A DNA stretch of 64,000 bases from the NCBI RefSeq assembly GCF_025399895.1, contig NZ_JAODUA010000001.1, positions 806,001 to 870,000 on the forward strand. Reading direction: 5' to 3'. The notes under the pieces were generated by a model. That model saw nothing but the letters and a program-made list of their open reading frames with translations. It did no database searches and had not been told where the DNA came from. How positions within the stretch are numbered: position 1 is the first letter of the stretch; every line of letters begins with the position of its first letter. The stretch is from Streptomyces sp. ASQP_92 (GTDB taxonomy: Bacteria > Actinomycetota > Actinomycetes > Streptomycetales > Streptomycetaceae). The translations under genes were made by a program, and so were the position numbers. Positions 40,794-50,713 of the stretch are shown here, piece after piece.

Positions 40794-41672
40794 TCAGTGG
40801 AAGGTGTGCTCCTCGGCCGGGAACGCCCCGCCGACGACCTCGCCGGCGAACGCCTTCGCGGCCTCTCCCAGCGAGGCGCGCAGATCCATGTACTGCTTGG
40901 TGAAGCGCGGGGTCTTGCCAGGGGTCAGGCCCACCATGTCGGTGTAGACGAGCACCTGGGCGTCGCACTCGGCGCCCGCGCCGATGCCGACCGTCGGGAT
41001 GTGCAGGATGCGGGTGACCTCGGCGGCCAGCTCGGCCGGGACCAGTTCGAGGACGACCGCGAAGGCGCCCGCGTCCTGGACCGCCTTGGCGTCGCGCAGC
41101 AGCTGGTGGGCCGCCTCGTCGCCGCGGCCCTGCACCCGGTAGCCCAGCGTGTTCACGGACTGCGGGGTGAGGCCGATGTGGCCCATGACCGGGATCCCGG
41201 AGTCGACGAGCAGCCGGATCTGCTCGTGGCTGCGCTCGCCGCCCTCCAGCTTCACCGCCCCGACACCCGCGTCCTTGACCAGGCGCATGGCGGTGCGCAG
41301 CGCCTGCACCGGGCCCTCCTGGTACGAGCCGAAGGGCAGGTCGCCCACGACCAGGGCGCGCGAGGTTCCCCGTACGACCGCGGCGGACAGCATGGTGATC
41401 TCGTCGAGGGTGACCGGGACGGTCGTCTCGTAGCCGAGGTGGCAGTTGCCCATGGAGTCGCCCACCAGCAGGACGGGGATGCCGGCCTCGTCGAAGACGG
41501 AGGCGGTCATCGCGTCGTAGGCGGTGAGCATGGGCCACTTCTCGCCGCGCGCCTTGGCGGCGGCGATGTCGTGCACGGTGATGCGCCGGGTGCCCTTGCC
41601 TCCGTACAGCGCCTTCGGGTCGCTGCTGTCGGATGCCTTCGGGGTCTGCGCAGCCTGAAGATGTTGCGTCAT
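40794..41672 (-). CDS. panB: Ketopantoate hydroxymethyltransferase
   Basis: A 292-residue PanB, which adds a hydroxymethyl group from 5,10-methylene-THF to 2-oxoisovalerate, the first step of pantothenate and CoA synthesis. Family blocks are [35 protein letters not shown] (Mg ligand Asp), [26 protein letters not shown] and [19 protein letters not shown] 30-residue N-terminal extension with [13 protein letters not shown] is common in actinobacteria. AGGAG lies 11 bases ahead of the ATG. Confidence 0.95.
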   Translation of the reverse strand: MTQHLQAAQTPKASDSSDPKALYGGKGTRRITVHDIAAAKARGEKWPMLTAYDAMTASVFDEAGIPVLLVGDSMGNCHLGYETTVPVTLDEITMLSAAVVRGTSRALVVGDLPFGSYQEGPVQALRTAMRLVKDAGVGAVKLEGGERSHEQIRLLVDSGIPVMGHIGLTPQSVNTLGYRVQGRGDEAAHQLLRDAKAVQDAGAFAVVLELVPAELAAEVTRILHIPTVGIGAGAECDAQVLVYTDMVGLTPGKTPRFTKQYMDLRASLGEAAKAFAGEVVGGAFPAEEHTFH

Positions 41673-41824
41673 CGCAACGGCTCCTGTTCGTCATCTCGAA
41701 GCGCCCTCACGGCGTCTCCGGACCACGTCCATGGTGGCATCCCGTGCCCCGTGCCGGGAAGTGGGTGTGCCGGGAAGGCATATCGGCCGGGCGTCGACGG
41801 TGGCCGGAAAGCAAAGTCATTCCT

Positions 41825-41860
41825 ATACGAGACGGTGTCGTATCGAAATTGTTCTACAGT
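41825..41860 (+). promoter_or_regulatory. TetR-type operator and -10 box of the MFS gene
   Basis: ATACGA-N7-TCGTAT (41825-41843) is a perfect 6-bp inverted repeat covering the -35 position. TACAGT (41855-41860) is the -10 and ends seven bases before the ATG at 41868, so the mRNA is probably leaderless. The TetR gene downstream of the MFS gene is the natural candidate for the binder. Confidence 0.6.
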
Positions 41861-41867
41861 GGCGGGC

Positions 41868-43475
41868 ATGTCAACAACGCCTGCCGCGTCCGGCGCCCCG
41901 GCCGCACCCCGGATACCCGAAGCCGTCCACCGCCGACGCTGGGCGATCCTCGCCGTCCTGATGCTCAGCCTGCTGATCGTCGTGCTCGACAACTCGATCC
42001 TCAACGTCGCCGTCAAGACGATCGCGAGCCCCACCCCCACCGGCCTGGGCGCCACCCAGAGCGAGCTGGAATGGGCGATCAACTCCTACACGCTCGTCTT
42101 CGCCGGGCTGCTCTTCACCTCCGGCCTGCTCGGCGACCGGCTCGGCCGCAAGAAGATCCTGCTCTTCGGCATCACGGTCTTCGGCCTCGGCTCGGTGCTC
42201 GCCGCATTCTCGAACTCCCCCGACCAGCTGATCGCCTTCCGCGCCCTGATGGGCCTCGGCGGCGCCTTCGTGATGCCCGCCACCCTCGCCGTCCTCATGA
42301 ACGTCTTCGAGCGCGAGGAGCAGCCCAAGGCGATCGGCATCTGGGCCGGCGGCGTGGGCCTCGCCATCGCGATCGGCCCCATCACCGGCGGTGTCCTGCT
42401 CCAGCACTTCTGGTGGGGCTCGGTCTTCCTGGTCAACGTACCGGTCGTGATCATCGCCCTGATCGCCATGGTCGTGCTGGTCCCGGACTCCAGGGACCCC
42501 AGCCCCGGCAAGCTCGACCCGGTGGGCGTGCTGCTGTCCGTGGTGGGTCTCGTGCTGCTCGTGTACGGCATCATCCACGGCGGCGAGCTGGCGGACTTCA
42601 CCGATCCCACCGTGCTCGCCACGACCCTCGGCGGCATCGCGGTCCTGGTCGGCTTCGTCCTGTACGAGAAGCGCTGCGACCACCCCGCCATCGACATCGG
42701 CTACTTCAAGAAGCCGGCCTTCTCGGCGGCCGTCGTCGCCATCGCGCTGACCTTCTTCGCGCTGATGGGCGTCACCTTCTTCTCGGTCTTCTACATGCAG
42801 AGCGTGCGCGGCTACAGCGCCCTGGAGTCGGGACTGCTGATCCTGCCGCTCGCCGCCGCCCAGATGATCTTCGCGCCGCGGGCCCGGCTCGTCGTCGACC
42901 GGTTCGGCGCCCGCGCCGTCTGCACCGCCGGACTGGTCCTGGTGGCCGTCGGCCTCGCCGCCTTCGGCCTCTTCGACGCCACCACTCCCATCTGGGTCAT
43001 GGAGGTCGTCTTCTTCCTCCAGGGCGCCGGAATGGCCCACATCATGCCGCCCGTCACCGTCTCGATCATGCAAGCGCTGCCGCGCGAGAAGGCCGGCTCG
43101 GGCTCGGCCGTCAACAACACCTTCCGCCAGGTCGGCGGCGCGCTCGGCGTCGCCGTGCTCGGCTCGCTGCTCTCCACGGTCTACCGCGGCGACATCGAGG
43201 GCCACCTCGGCGCGGTCCCCGAAGGGGCCCGCAAGGCGGCCGGCGAGTCCATCGAGGCGACCCTCGGCATCGCCGAGCGGATGGGCCCCGAGGGCAAGGC
43301 GCTGATCGGTCCCGCCAACGACGCGTTCATCCACGCCATGCACATCACCGCGTTCGCCTCGGCCGGCGTGGCCCTGCTCGGCGCGCTCGTCGTCGTCCTC
43401 TTCCTGCCCGGGAAGCCGCCCGTGGGCCCCTCGCCCCAGGCACAGGACCGGCCCACCGAGGCCGCCCGCCGCTGA
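41868..43475 (+). CDS. DHA2-family MFS drug exporter
   Basis: A 535-residue, 14-helix MFS transporter. Motif D1 in [28 protein letters not shown] (motif A), the antiporter motif C in [19 protein letters not shown] and [19 protein letters not shown] near the C-terminus are those of the EmrB/QacA branch. It should expel drugs or cell-made metabolites with proton exchange. It forms a pair with the TetR gene 52 bases downstream and carries a palindromic operator over its promoter. Confidence 0.93.
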   Translation: MSTTPAASGAPAAPRIPEAVHRRRWAILAVLMLSLLIVVLDNSILNVAVKTIASPTPTGLGATQSELEWAINSYTLVFAGLLFTSGLLGDRLGRKKILLFGITVFGLGSVLAAFSNSPDQLIAFRALMGLGGAFVMPATLAVLMNVFEREEQPKAIGIWAGGVGLAIAIGPITGGVLLQHFWWGSVFLVNVPVVIIALIAMVVLVPDSRDPSPGKLDPVGVLLSVVGLVLLVYGIIHGGELADFTDPTVLATTLGGIAVLVGFVLYEKRCDHPAIDIGYFKKPAFSAAVVAIALTFFALMGVTFFSVFYMQSVRGYSALESGLLILPLAAAQMIFAPRARLVVDRFGARAVCTAGLVLVAVGLAAFGLFDATTPIWVMEVVFFLQGAGMAHIMPPVTVSIMQALPREKAGSGSAVNNTFRQVGGALGVAVLGSLLSTVYRGDIEGHLGAVPEGARKAAGESIEATLGIAERMGPEGKALIGPANDAFIHAMHITAFASAGVALLGALVVVLFLPGKPPVGPSPQAQDRPTEAARR

Positions 43476-43527
43476 CCGGCGGGAGGCGGGGACAATCAGC
43501 GGGACGGTCGAGAGAGACGGAGCGGGC

Positions 43528-44148
43528 GTGACCCTGATGGACAAGCAGCACAAGGACGGCGAACCGAGGCGCGGGCGGCCCCGCTCCGAGGCCGCGGAAC
43601 GCCAGATCCTGGAGGCCGTGATCGCGCTGCTCGAGGAAGGCGTCCCGCTCGCCGACCTCTCCATCGAACGCATCGCCCGCACCGCCGGCGTCGGCAAGGC
43701 CACCATCTACCGGCGCTGGGCCGGCAAGGAGGAGCTGTTCGTCGAGGTCGTCCGGTCCATGGAGTCGCCCACCCCGCCGCTGCCCGGCCACTCCCTGCGG
43801 GGCGACCTGATCCACATGGTCGACAATGTGCGCCGGCGCGGCGCCGCCAAGCGGTCCTCCGCGCTGCTGCACAACGTCTTCGCCCAGATGCAGAGTTACC
43901 CCAAGCTCTGGTCCAAGTACCACAGCCTGGTCATCGACCCCCGCCGCGAGCTCCTCGACGAGGTGCTGCGGCGGGGCGTCGCCAACGGCGAACTCCGCGC
44001 CGGCCTCGACCTCGACATGGCCGGGGACCTCTTCGTCGCCCCGATGCTGGTCCGCACGATGATGCGACCCGACACCGAACTGCCCGGCCCCGAACTCGCC
44101 GAGCGCATCGTGGACGCCGTCCTCGAAGGTCTGCGCCCGCCCCGCTGA
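43528..44148 (+). CDS. TetR-family regulator
   Basis: A 206-residue TetR protein with helix-turn-helix at residues 26-70 (AAERQILEAVIALLEEGV and LSIERIARTAGVGKATIYRR). The ligand domain contains PGHSLRGDLIHMVDNVRRR. It probably represses the MFS gene ahead of it through the ATACGA-N7-TCGTAT site. GTG at 43528 follows CGGAG by seven bases; ATG at 43537 is an alternative. Confidence 0.91.
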   Translation: MTLMDKQHKDGEPRRGRPRSEAAERQILEAVIALLEEGVPLADLSIERIARTAGVGKATIYRRWAGKEELFVEVVRSMESPTPPLPGHSLRGDLIHMVDNVRRRGAAKRSSALLHNVFAQMQSYPKLWSKYHSLVIDPRRELLDEVLRRGVANGELRAGLDLDMAGDLFVAPMLVRTMMRPDTELPGPELAERIVDAVLEGLRPPR

Positions 44149-44330
44149 ATATGCGCGTTGTGTCACAGCGCGCCCCACGAGGGCCCCGACCTGGAACCCG
44201 CCACCGCGCCCGGTCGTCCTGCTCGCCGTAGGGATGTCCGTACGAGACGGACCACGGCACGGAAAGCCGGCCGTTTTCGCCTAGGGTCGAACAGCGAGGA
44301 CGGTTGCGGAACAGCAGTGAGGACAGCGGT

Positions 44331-45353
44331 ATGGCGCGGGCGTACATGACGGAGACGGGCGACGGAAGCGCGGAGGGCGAGCGCACCGGGTCCCGGTTCC
44401 GGCGCCTGACCGACAAGTGGCGCGACGACCGCGGCATCTGGCGCCGTGGCCTGGTGCTCGCCGGATTCGCCGTCCTGATCGCCCTGGTGATGGTCCTGCA
44501 CGCGCGGATCCCCAACTCGATCGGCAACCTCGGCTCGCTCTCCGAAACCTTTATGCCGTGGCTCGGGGTCTTCCTGCCGGTGCTGCTGGGGCTCGCGCTG
44601 TGGCGCCGCTCGGCGACCGCGCTCATCGCGCTGCTGCTCCCGGTGATCATGTGGTTCAACATGTTCGGCGGGCTGCTCACCGACAAGCAGGGCTCGGGCG
44701 GCGACCTGGTCGTGGCGACCCACAACGTGAACGCCGACAACACGGACCCGGCCGGCACCGCCCGCCAGGTCGCGGCCTCCGGCGCGCAGGTGCTGGCCCT
44801 CGAGGAGATCCCGGGCGACCAGGTCGCGACGTACAAGAAGGCCCTCGCGGACCTCTACCCGTACCACTCGGTGCAGGGCACGGTCGGGCTGTGGTCCACG
44901 TACCCGCTCAGCGACAGCAGGCCCGTCGACATCAAGATGGGCTGGACGCGCGCGATGCGCTCCACGGTGCGGACGCCCTCCGGTGATGTCGCGGTGTACG
45001 TCGCCCACATGCCCTCGGTACGGGTCAAGCTGAACGCCGGGTTCACCGCCAACCAGCGGGACAACAGCGCCTACACGCTGGGCGAGGCGATCTCCGCGGA
45101 GCCGCTCCGCAAGGTGGTGCTGCTCGGCGACCTCAACGGCACGATGAACGACCGCTCCCTGAACAACATCACCGCCCAGATGCGTTCCACCCAGGGCGCT
45201 GCGGGCAGCGGCTTCGGCTTCACCTGGCCCGCCGGGTTCCCGATGGCCCGGATCGACCAGATCATGGTCAAGGGCATGCAGCCCACGTCGTCGTGGACGC
45301 TGGCGAGGACCGGGAGCGACCACCTGCCGATCGCGGCGCGCCTCAAGGTGTAG
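44331..45353 (+). CDS. Membrane-anchored endonuclease/exonuclease/phosphatase family protein
   Basis: A 340-residue protein with three N-terminal helices (residues about 40-115) and an extracytoplasmic EEP domain: VVATHNVNADN, LALEEIPG, VAHMPS, LLGDLNGTMND and the catalytic pair GSDHLPI at the end. This fold cleaves phosphodiester bonds in nucleic acids, lipids or small molecules. The presence of three helices and an external domain suits a lipid or DNA substrate outside the cell. ATG at 44331 has GAGGA seven bases upstream; TTG at 44304 is less likely. Confidence 0.87.
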   Translation: MARAYMTETGDGSAEGERTGSRFRRLTDKWRDDRGIWRRGLVLAGFAVLIALVMVLHARIPNSIGNLGSLSETFMPWLGVFLPVLLGLALWRRSATALIALLLPVIMWFNMFGGLLTDKQGSGGDLVVATHNVNADNTDPAGTARQVAASGAQVLALEEIPGDQVATYKKALADLYPYHSVQGTVGLWSTYPLSDSRPVDIKMGWTRAMRSTVRTPSGDVAVYVAHMPSVRVKLNAGFTANQRDNSAYTLGEAISAEPLRKVVLLGDLNGTMNDRSLNNITAQMRSTQGAAGSGFGFTWPAGFPMARIDQIMVKGMQPTSSWTLARTGSDHLPIAARLKV

Positions 45354-45360
45354 CCGGCCG

Positions 45361-45384
45361 CGGGGCCCGCTCCCGCGGGCCCCG
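45361..45384. terminator. Hairpin between convergent EEP and nadE genes
   Basis: A perfect 10-bp stem CGGGGCCCGC/GCGGGCCCCG closes a four-base loop TCCC. It lies between the two stop codons and can serve both. Confidence 0.85.
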
Positions 45385-45389
45385 GTGGC

Positions 45390-47141
45390 TCAACTCGACT
45401 CCCGCCAGCGGTTGGTGATGGGCAGTCGGCGGTCCTTGCCGAAGCCCTTCGGCGAGATCTTCGTGCCCGGCGGGTACTGGCGCCGCTTGTACTCCGCGGT
45501 GTCCACCATCCGCAGCGTCTTCGTCACGAGTTCCGGCTCGTACCCCGCCGCCACGATCGCGTCCGCCCCCTGGTCCCGGTCGACGTACATCGCCAGGATC
45601 GCGTCCAGGACCGGGTAGTCGGGCAGCGAATCCGTGTCGACCTGGCCGGGGCGCAGTTCGGCGCTCGGGGGCTTGGAGATGGAGTTCTCCGGGATCGGCG
45701 GCGTCTGGCCGCGCTCGGCCGCCGCCCGGTTGCGCCAGCGGGCGAGCCGGAAGACCGCGCTCTTGTAGACGTCCTTGATGGGTCCGTACGCGCCCACCGA
45801 GTCGCCGTACAGCGTCGAATAGCCCACCGCCAGCTCGGACTTGTTGCCCGGGGCCAGCACGAGGTGGCCCTCCTGGTTGGACAGCGCCATCAGCATCGTG
45901 CCGCGCAGCCGCGACTGGAGGTTCTCCTCGGCGAGCCCGGTCAGGTCGAGCGAGCCCATGTACGCGTCGAACATCGGCTCCACCGGAACGGTGCGCAAAT
46001 CCAGCCCCGTCCGGCGGGCCAGCTCCGCCGCGTCGCTCCTGGAGTGGTCCGAGGAGTACTTCGACGGCATGGACACCCCGTGGACGTTGGCCGCGCCCAG
46101 CGCGTCACACGCGATCGCGGCGACAAGGGCCGAGTCGATGCCGCCGGAGAGCCCGATCAGGACGGACCGGAAGCCGTTCTTCGCCACGTACGCCCGCAGC
46201 CCCACCACCAGCGCCGAGTAGACCTCCTCGTCGTCGTCGAGCCGCTCGGCGTACCCGCCGGTGAGCTCCGGCTCGTAGGCCGGGACCGGCTCCTCGGAGA
46301 TCACCACATGGTCGACGCGCAGCCCGTCGTCCACCACACCCGAGGGGGCGGGCCCCGCCGCGGGCAGCTCCAGGTCGAGGATCATCGCGCCCTCGGAGAA
46401 CTGCGGCGCCCGCGCCACGACCTGGCCGCTCGCGTCGACGACGATCGAGTCGCCGTCGAAGACCAGCTCGTCCTGGCCGCCCACGGTCGCGACGTACGCC
46501 AGCGTGCAGCCGGCCTCCTGGGCGCGCTTGCGGACCAGGTCGAGCCGGGAGTCGTCCTTGTTCTGCTCGTACGGCGAGGCGTTGATGGAGATCAGCAGGC
46601 CGGCCCCGGCCGAGCGGGTGGCCGGCACCCGCCCGCCGTCCTGCCACAGGTCCTCGCAGATGGCGAGGGCCACGTCGATGCCGCGCACCCGCACCACCGG
46701 CATGGTGTCGCCCGGCACGAAGTAGCGGAACTCGTCGAAGACGCCGTAGTTGGGCAGGTGGTGCTTGGCGAAGCCGAGCACGACGCGGCCGCCGTGCAGC
46801 ACCGCCGCCGCGTTCTGCGGGGCGCCGGCCGGCTGGCCGAGCCGGGGGACGGCGACGGGGGAGCGGTCCAGATGGCCCACCACTACGGGGACCTCCCCGA
46901 GGCCCTCCGCCTGGAGACGCGCGGCCAGGGCGGTGAGCGCCCCACGGGACGCCTCGACGAAGGAGGATCTCAGAGCGAGGTCCTCGACGGGGTAGCCGGT
47001 CAGCATCATCTCGGGGAACGCGATCAGGTGCGCCCCCTGTTCGGCACAGTGCCGGGTCCAGTGCACGATCGCCTCGGTGTTGCCGGGGATGTCGCCGACG
47101 GTCGAGTCGATCTGATTCAGGGCGAGACGTAGTTGAGGCAC
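45390..47141 (-). CDS. nadE: Glutamine-dependent NAD synthetase
   Basis: A 583-residue two-domain enzyme converting nicotinic acid adenine dinucleotide to NAD with glutamine as ammonia donor. The N-terminal nitrilase domain has Glu in FPEMMLTGYP, Lys in KHHLPNYGVFDE and Cys in AICEDLWQDGG. The synthetase domain has the PP-loop GLSGGIDSALVAAI, SSDHSRSDA and PGNKSELAVGYSTLYGD. Length matches the short actinobacterial form. GTG at 47141 is seven bases from TAAGGT; AAGGTGG also overlaps as a possible ribosome site. Confidence 0.95.
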   Translation of the reverse strand: MPQLRLALNQIDSTVGDIPGNTEAIVHWTRHCAEQGAHLIAFPEMMLTGYPVEDLALRSSFVEASRGALTALAARLQAEGLGEVPVVVGHLDRSPVAVPRLGQPAGAPQNAAAVLHGGRVVLGFAKHHLPNYGVFDEFRYFVPGDTMPVVRVRGIDVALAICEDLWQDGGRVPATRSAGAGLLISINASPYEQNKDDSRLDLVRKRAQEAGCTLAYVATVGGQDELVFDGDSIVVDASGQVVARAPQFSEGAMILDLELPAAGPAPSGVVDDGLRVDHVVISEEPVPAYEPELTGGYAERLDDDEEVYSALVVGLRAYVAKNGFRSVLIGLSGGIDSALVAAIACDALGAANVHGVSMPSKYSSDHSRSDAAELARRTGLDLRTVPVEPMFDAYMGSLDLTGLAEENLQSRLRGTMLMALSNQEGHLVLAPGNKSELAVGYSTLYGDSVGAYGPIKDVYKSAVFRLARWRNRAAAERGQTPPIPENSISKPPSAELRPGQVDTDSLPDYPVLDAILAMYVDRDQGADAIVAAGYEPELVTKTLRMVDTAEYKRRQYPPGTKISPKGFGKDRRLPITNRWRESS

Positions 47142-47148
47142 GCCCCCC

Positions 47149-47154
47149 ACCTTA
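47149..47154 (-). promoter_or_regulatory. Candidate -10 box of nadE
   Basis: TAAGGT on the minus strand ends seven bases before GTG at 47141. The same bases could instead be read as a ribosome binding site AAGGTGG, so leaderless initiation is less sure here. Confidence 0.4.
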
Positions 47155-47324
47155 ATCGTCAATACGACGCGATGGGGGGTCGGACGCGGTACCGGGCGGG
47201 CTGTGCTCAGGTCGGTGCGCCTCCGGATCGAGGCCGGATCGCGCCGGGCCGGGGGATGGCGGGTTTCTTTCGGACCGGCCCCGGCCGACGTGCGGGACCC
47301 GTCGGCCGAGCCGATCATGGGCGC

Positions 47325-48776
47325 ATGACGACCACGGACGCCTCCGATGAAGAACTCGTCGCGGACGAGGGGACCCCACGGCAGTTCGTCTCCTGGGTGA
47401 CCCTGGGCCTGATGACGACGGCATCCGTCGCGAGCCTGCGGCCCTCGCCGTCCATGGCCATCTACGGCCTGGCCGCGATCTTCCTCTACCTCCTGCCGGC
47501 CGTCGTCTTCCTGCTGCCGACCGCCCTGGTCGGCGCCGAACTGGCCTCCGGCTGGACCGGCGGCATCTACCGCTGGGTGAGCGAGGCGCTCGGCAAACCG
47601 CTCGGCTTCCTCGCCGTGTGGTGCCAGTTCGCCATGACGATCGCGTACTACCCGAGCCTGCTCGCCTACGTCGCCTCGACCTTCGCCTACGTCATCGACC
47701 CGAGCCTGGCCGAGAACGGGCTCTACGTCGCCATCGTCATCGTCGTCATCTACTGGACCGGCGTGTGGATCTCCTCCCGGGGCACGAAGACCGTCGCGGG
47801 CCTCAGCTCGATGGGGCTCGTCATCGGCACGCTCGTGCCCGGCGTGGTCCTGGTCGTCCTCGGCTTCGTCTTCCTCGGCCAGGGCAACCCCTCCGCGGCC
47901 CCCATGAACGCCACGCACTGGCTGCCGCCGTGGACCGGGCTCGCCAGCCTGGTCCTGATCGTCAACAACTTCCTGTCGTACGCGGGCATGGAGATGAACG
48001 GCGTCCACGTCTCCTCGCTGCGCAGCCCCAAGCGCGAGTACCCGAAGTCGATGTTCCTGGCCACCGGCCTGGTCCTGCTGATCTTCATCCTGCCGGCCCT
48101 GGCCATCTCCTGGGTGATGCCCTCCTCGGAACTGAGCCTCACGGCCGGTCTGATGCAGGCCTTCCAGGCGTTCTTCGACCACTTCCACATCGGCTGGATG
48201 ACCAAGGTCGTCGGCGTGATGCTGGTGGCGGCCGCGCTCGGCGGCATGCTGACCTGGCTCGCCGGACCGGCCAAGGGCCTGGTGCTCCTGTCGCGCCAGG
48301 AGGGGTATCTGCCGCCGTTCCTCCAGCGGTTGAACAAGTACGGCACCCCGCAGAACATCATGGTCGCGCAGGGCGTCATCACCACCCTGATCGGCATCCT
48401 GTACGCCTTCAGCGGCGACGTGTCGAGCGCGTACTGGATGTTCTCCGTCATCACCGTCCAGATCTATCTGATCGCCTATCTGCTGATGTTCGTGGCGGTC
48501 GTCCGGCTGCGCAGGACCCGGCCCGAGGTGGAGCGGGGCTTTAGGGTGCCCGCCGTCGCCTGGGTCGCCGGCATCGGGTTCGTGGCGTCGGTGGCCGCGC
48601 TGTTCATCGGGTTCGTGCCGCCGGACCAGTTCGGCGGACAGCCGCTCTGGCGCTATCTGCTGATCGTCGGTGGCGGCCTGCTCGCGCTCGGCGTCCTCGC
48701 CCCCCTCGCCTTCCTGACGTTCCGCAAGCCGAGCTGGGTCCATCCGGACCACCGGCGACCGCCGCCACCCCCGTAG
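47325..48776 (+). CDS. APC-family amino acid permease
   Basis: A 483-residue permease with 12 helices of the amino acid/polyamine/organocation superfamily. The N-terminal SWVTLGLMTTASVASLRPSP and EYPKSMFLATGLVL with LSRQEGYLPPFLQRLNKYGT are characteristic of the glutamate:GABA antiporter-like (GadC) branch. It probably moves an amino acid; no decarboxylase is nearby. ATG at 47325 has no clear ribosome site. Divergent from nadE. Confidence 0.9.
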   Translation: MTTTDASDEELVADEGTPRQFVSWVTLGLMTTASVASLRPSPSMAIYGLAAIFLYLLPAVVFLLPTALVGAELASGWTGGIYRWVSEALGKPLGFLAVWCQFAMTIAYYPSLLAYVASTFAYVIDPSLAENGLYVAIVIVVIYWTGVWISSRGTKTVAGLSSMGLVIGTLVPGVVLVVLGFVFLGQGNPSAAPMNATHWLPPWTGLASLVLIVNNFLSYAGMEMNGVHVSSLRSPKREYPKSMFLATGLVLLIFILPALAISWVMPSSELSLTAGLMQAFQAFFDHFHIGWMTKVVGVMLVAAALGGMLTWLAGPAKGLVLLSRQEGYLPPFLQRLNKYGTPQNIMVAQGVITTLIGILYAFSGDVSSAYWMFSVITVQIYLIAYLLMFVAVVRLRRTRPEVERGFRVPAVAWVAGIGFVASVAALFIGFVPPDQFGGQPLWRYLLIVGGGLLALGVLAPLAFLTFRKPSWVHPDHRRPPPPP

Positions 48777-48789
48777 CCTTGGTCCCACC

Positions 48790-49467
48790 ATGTCCCGCAG
48801 TGGAGTCCCGGCCCGGCCCGTAGCCGTCCTGCTCGCGCTCGGCGCCCTCGCCTACACGGCCTGGGTGCTGGAGCTGGTGTTCCACACCGGACTCGACCCC
48901 ATCCAGGCGTACGTCAGTGAACTCGCCGCCGCCGACCAGCCGTTCGGAGGCCTCTTCCGCGCGACCGACCTGGTCGCGGGGCTCCTCGTCCTGGCCGGTG
49001 CGGTGTGCGCCCTGCCGCGCTGCGAGCGGCGGCCCTGGTCACTGCTCGGCTGGTCGGGCCTCGCCCTGTTCGGCGCCGCCACCGCCCTCGACTCCCGGCT
49101 CCCGCTGAGCTGCGCGCCCACCGCCGACCCGGTGTGCGCGGCCCGTGAGACGGCGGGTCTGGTCCCCGCGACCCACACCGCGCACGCGGTGAGCAGCGGC
49201 CTCGCGATGGTGGGGGCGCTCTTGGGCGTGGTCGCCCTGACCGTCGCGGCCCGCCGCTACCGGTGGTGGCCGCCGCTCGCCGCCCTCGGACCGCCCCTGG
49301 TGGCCCTCGAACTGGCCGCCACCACCTGGACGTTGACGTCGGTGGCCGCTTTCCAGGCGGGGCGGGGCACCTGGGCGCTCGGTGCGGGCCAGCGCCTCCA
49401 AGTCCTGCTCGTGGCGCTCTGGTTGGGGGTACTGGCGTGGAGCGTGGCGCAGGAGAGGCGGACGTGA
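48790..49467 (+). CDS. DUF998 membrane protein
   Basis: A 225-residue protein with six to seven helices, matching DUF998. YVSELAAADQPFGGLFRATD after helix 1 is the family motif. A TAGCCT hexamer that starts at the upstream stop codon ends ten bases before the ATG. The last codons overlap the hydrolase gene by GTGA, so the two are translated together. Function unknown. Confidence 0.82.
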   Translation: MSRSGVPARPVAVLLALGALAYTAWVLELVFHTGLDPIQAYVSELAAADQPFGGLFRATDLVAGLLVLAGAVCALPRCERRPWSLLGWSGLALFGAATALDSRLPLSCAPTADPVCAARETAGLVPATHTAHAVSSGLAMVGALLGVVALTVAARRYRWWPPLAALGPPLVALELAATTWTLTSVAAFQAGRGTWALGAGQRLQVLLVALWLGVLAWSVAQERRT

Positions 49468-50285
49468 GACCCGTGGGGCGGTTCCTGCGGTGGGGCGGGG
49501 TGGCCCACCATGTGGTGGTCGAGGGGGCCGGGCCGGTGGTGGTGCTCAGCGCGGGCCTCGGCATGAGCTGGTTCGACTGGGACCCGGTGGTGCCGCTGCT
49601 CACCCCGCGCCACACGGTCGTACGCTTCGACCGTCCCGGGCACGGGCTCTCCGGGCCGGCCGTGGCGCCGCCGACCGCCGCGGGGGAGGCGGGGCGGATC
49701 GCGGGGCTCCTGGACGGGCTGGGGCTGACCGGCCCCGTGACGGTGGTCGGCCACTCCATCGCCGGGTTCCACGCGGAGGCCTTCGCGCGGCTCCACCCCT
49801 CCCGTACGGCGGGGCTCGTCCTGGTCGACTCCAGCGTCGAGGAGCGCGCCCGCCCCCCGGCCGCCCTCCCGGCGCGGCTCGCCCTGGCCCGGGCGCTGGG
49901 CTTCCTGCTCGGCCACGCCGGTGTGCCCGCCGCGCTGGGCCCCGCGACCCGCCGCGCCGTCGTCCGCGCGTCGCGTACGGGCGGGGGTGATCCGGCGCCG
50001 CGTGATCTGGTGCGGTTGTGCTATCGGGGCTCGCGGGTGTGGCGGGGGCTGGTCCTTGAGAACGCGGCGTACGGATCGGTGGCGGCGGAACTCCTGTCCC
50101 TGCGGCGGAAGTTGGGCCCGCTCGACTGTCCTGCCACCGTGCTGGCGGGCGGGGCGGGTGGGGGGCGCTGGGTGGGGCGTCAGCGGGGCCTTGCGGGGGT
50201 GCTGGGGGCGGGGTTCGCCGTCGCGGAGGGTGCGGGCCACCTGCTGATGCTGGACGCGCCGGGGGTGGTGGCCTCAGCGATCTGA
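49464..50285 (+). CDS. Alpha/beta hydrolase
   Basis: A 273-residue alpha/beta-hydrolase with oxyanion region SAGLGMSWFDWD, RPGHGLSGP, the nucleophile elbow GHSIAG (Ser near residue 95), and the C-terminal His in EGAGHLLML. The acid residue is probably the Asp following the sixth strand region. GTG at 49464 overlaps the DUF998 stop; GGAG lies eight bases upstream. Substrate unknown; esterase or lipase activity is likely. A run of repeats begins 14 bases after the stop. Confidence 0.88.
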   Translation: MRPVGRFLRWGGVAHHVVVEGAGPVVVLSAGLGMSWFDWDPVVPLLTPRHTVVRFDRPGHGLSGPAVAPPTAAGEAGRIAGLLDGLGLTGPVTVVGHSIAGFHAEAFARLHPSRTAGLVLVDSSVEERARPPAALPARLALARALGFLLGHAGVPAALGPATRRAVVRASRTGGGDPAPRDLVRLCYRGSRVWRGLVLENAAYGSVAAELLSLRRKLGPLDCPATVLAGGAGGGRWVGRQRGLAGVLGAGFAVAEGAGHLLMLDAPGVVASAI

Positions 50286-50298
50286 CCCGGCCCCTTAC

Positions 50299-50480
50299 TG
50301 GGGCTCCGCCCCAGACCCCGGCCACGTTTTCCCACCCACCCGCCCGTGCGGCGGGGTTGGCTGGCTCCGGGCCCCCTGGGGCTCCGCCCCAAACCCCGAG
50401 GCGCCTTGCCCACCCACCCGCCCGTGCAGCGGGGTTGGTTGGCTCCGGCCCCTCCTGGGGCTCCGCCCCAGACCCCGTAT
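50299..50480. repeat. 78-bp tandem repeat, two and a half copies
   Basis: TGGGGCTCCGCCCCARACCCCG starts at 50299, 50377 and 50456 (periods 78 and 79), each with a GGGGC-TCC-GCCCC hairpin, followed by a CCCACCCACCCGCCCGTGC segment. The third copy stops after the head and runs into a family B repeat. Confidence 0.88.
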
Positions 50481-50521
50481 CGCGCCTGAACGGCGCTCGT
50501 CCTCAATCGCCGGACGGGCTG
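50481..50521. repeat. 41-bp dispersed repeat (family B), copy 2
   Basis: All 41 bases are identical to 24102-24142. The inner part CTCAAnCGCCGGAnGGGCTG is also found in each unit of the 84-bp array at 11843. Confidence 0.9.
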
Positions 50522-50540
50522 GGTATGCCGGTGCTGCCCG

Positions 50541-50710
50541 GCACCGAGTAGTTAGGGGGCGTGGGGACGGGCTGAGGTGGCCGGTGCTGCCCGGCACCGA
50601 GTAGTTAGGCGCGCAGGGACGGGCTGGGTATGCCCGCGCTGCCCCGGCACCGAGTAGTTCAGGGGCGCCGGGACGGGCTGAGGCTGCCGGTGCTGCCCAG
50701 CGCCGAGTAG
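50541..50710. repeat. 53-bp tandem repeat, four copies
   Basis: GCACCGAGTAGTT begins at 50541, 50594 and 50647, and GCGCCGAGTAGTT at 50700: an exact 53-base period. Each unit holds GGACGGGCTG and a GTGCTGCCCGGCAC hairpin. Confidence 0.88.
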
Positions 50711-50713
50711 TTA

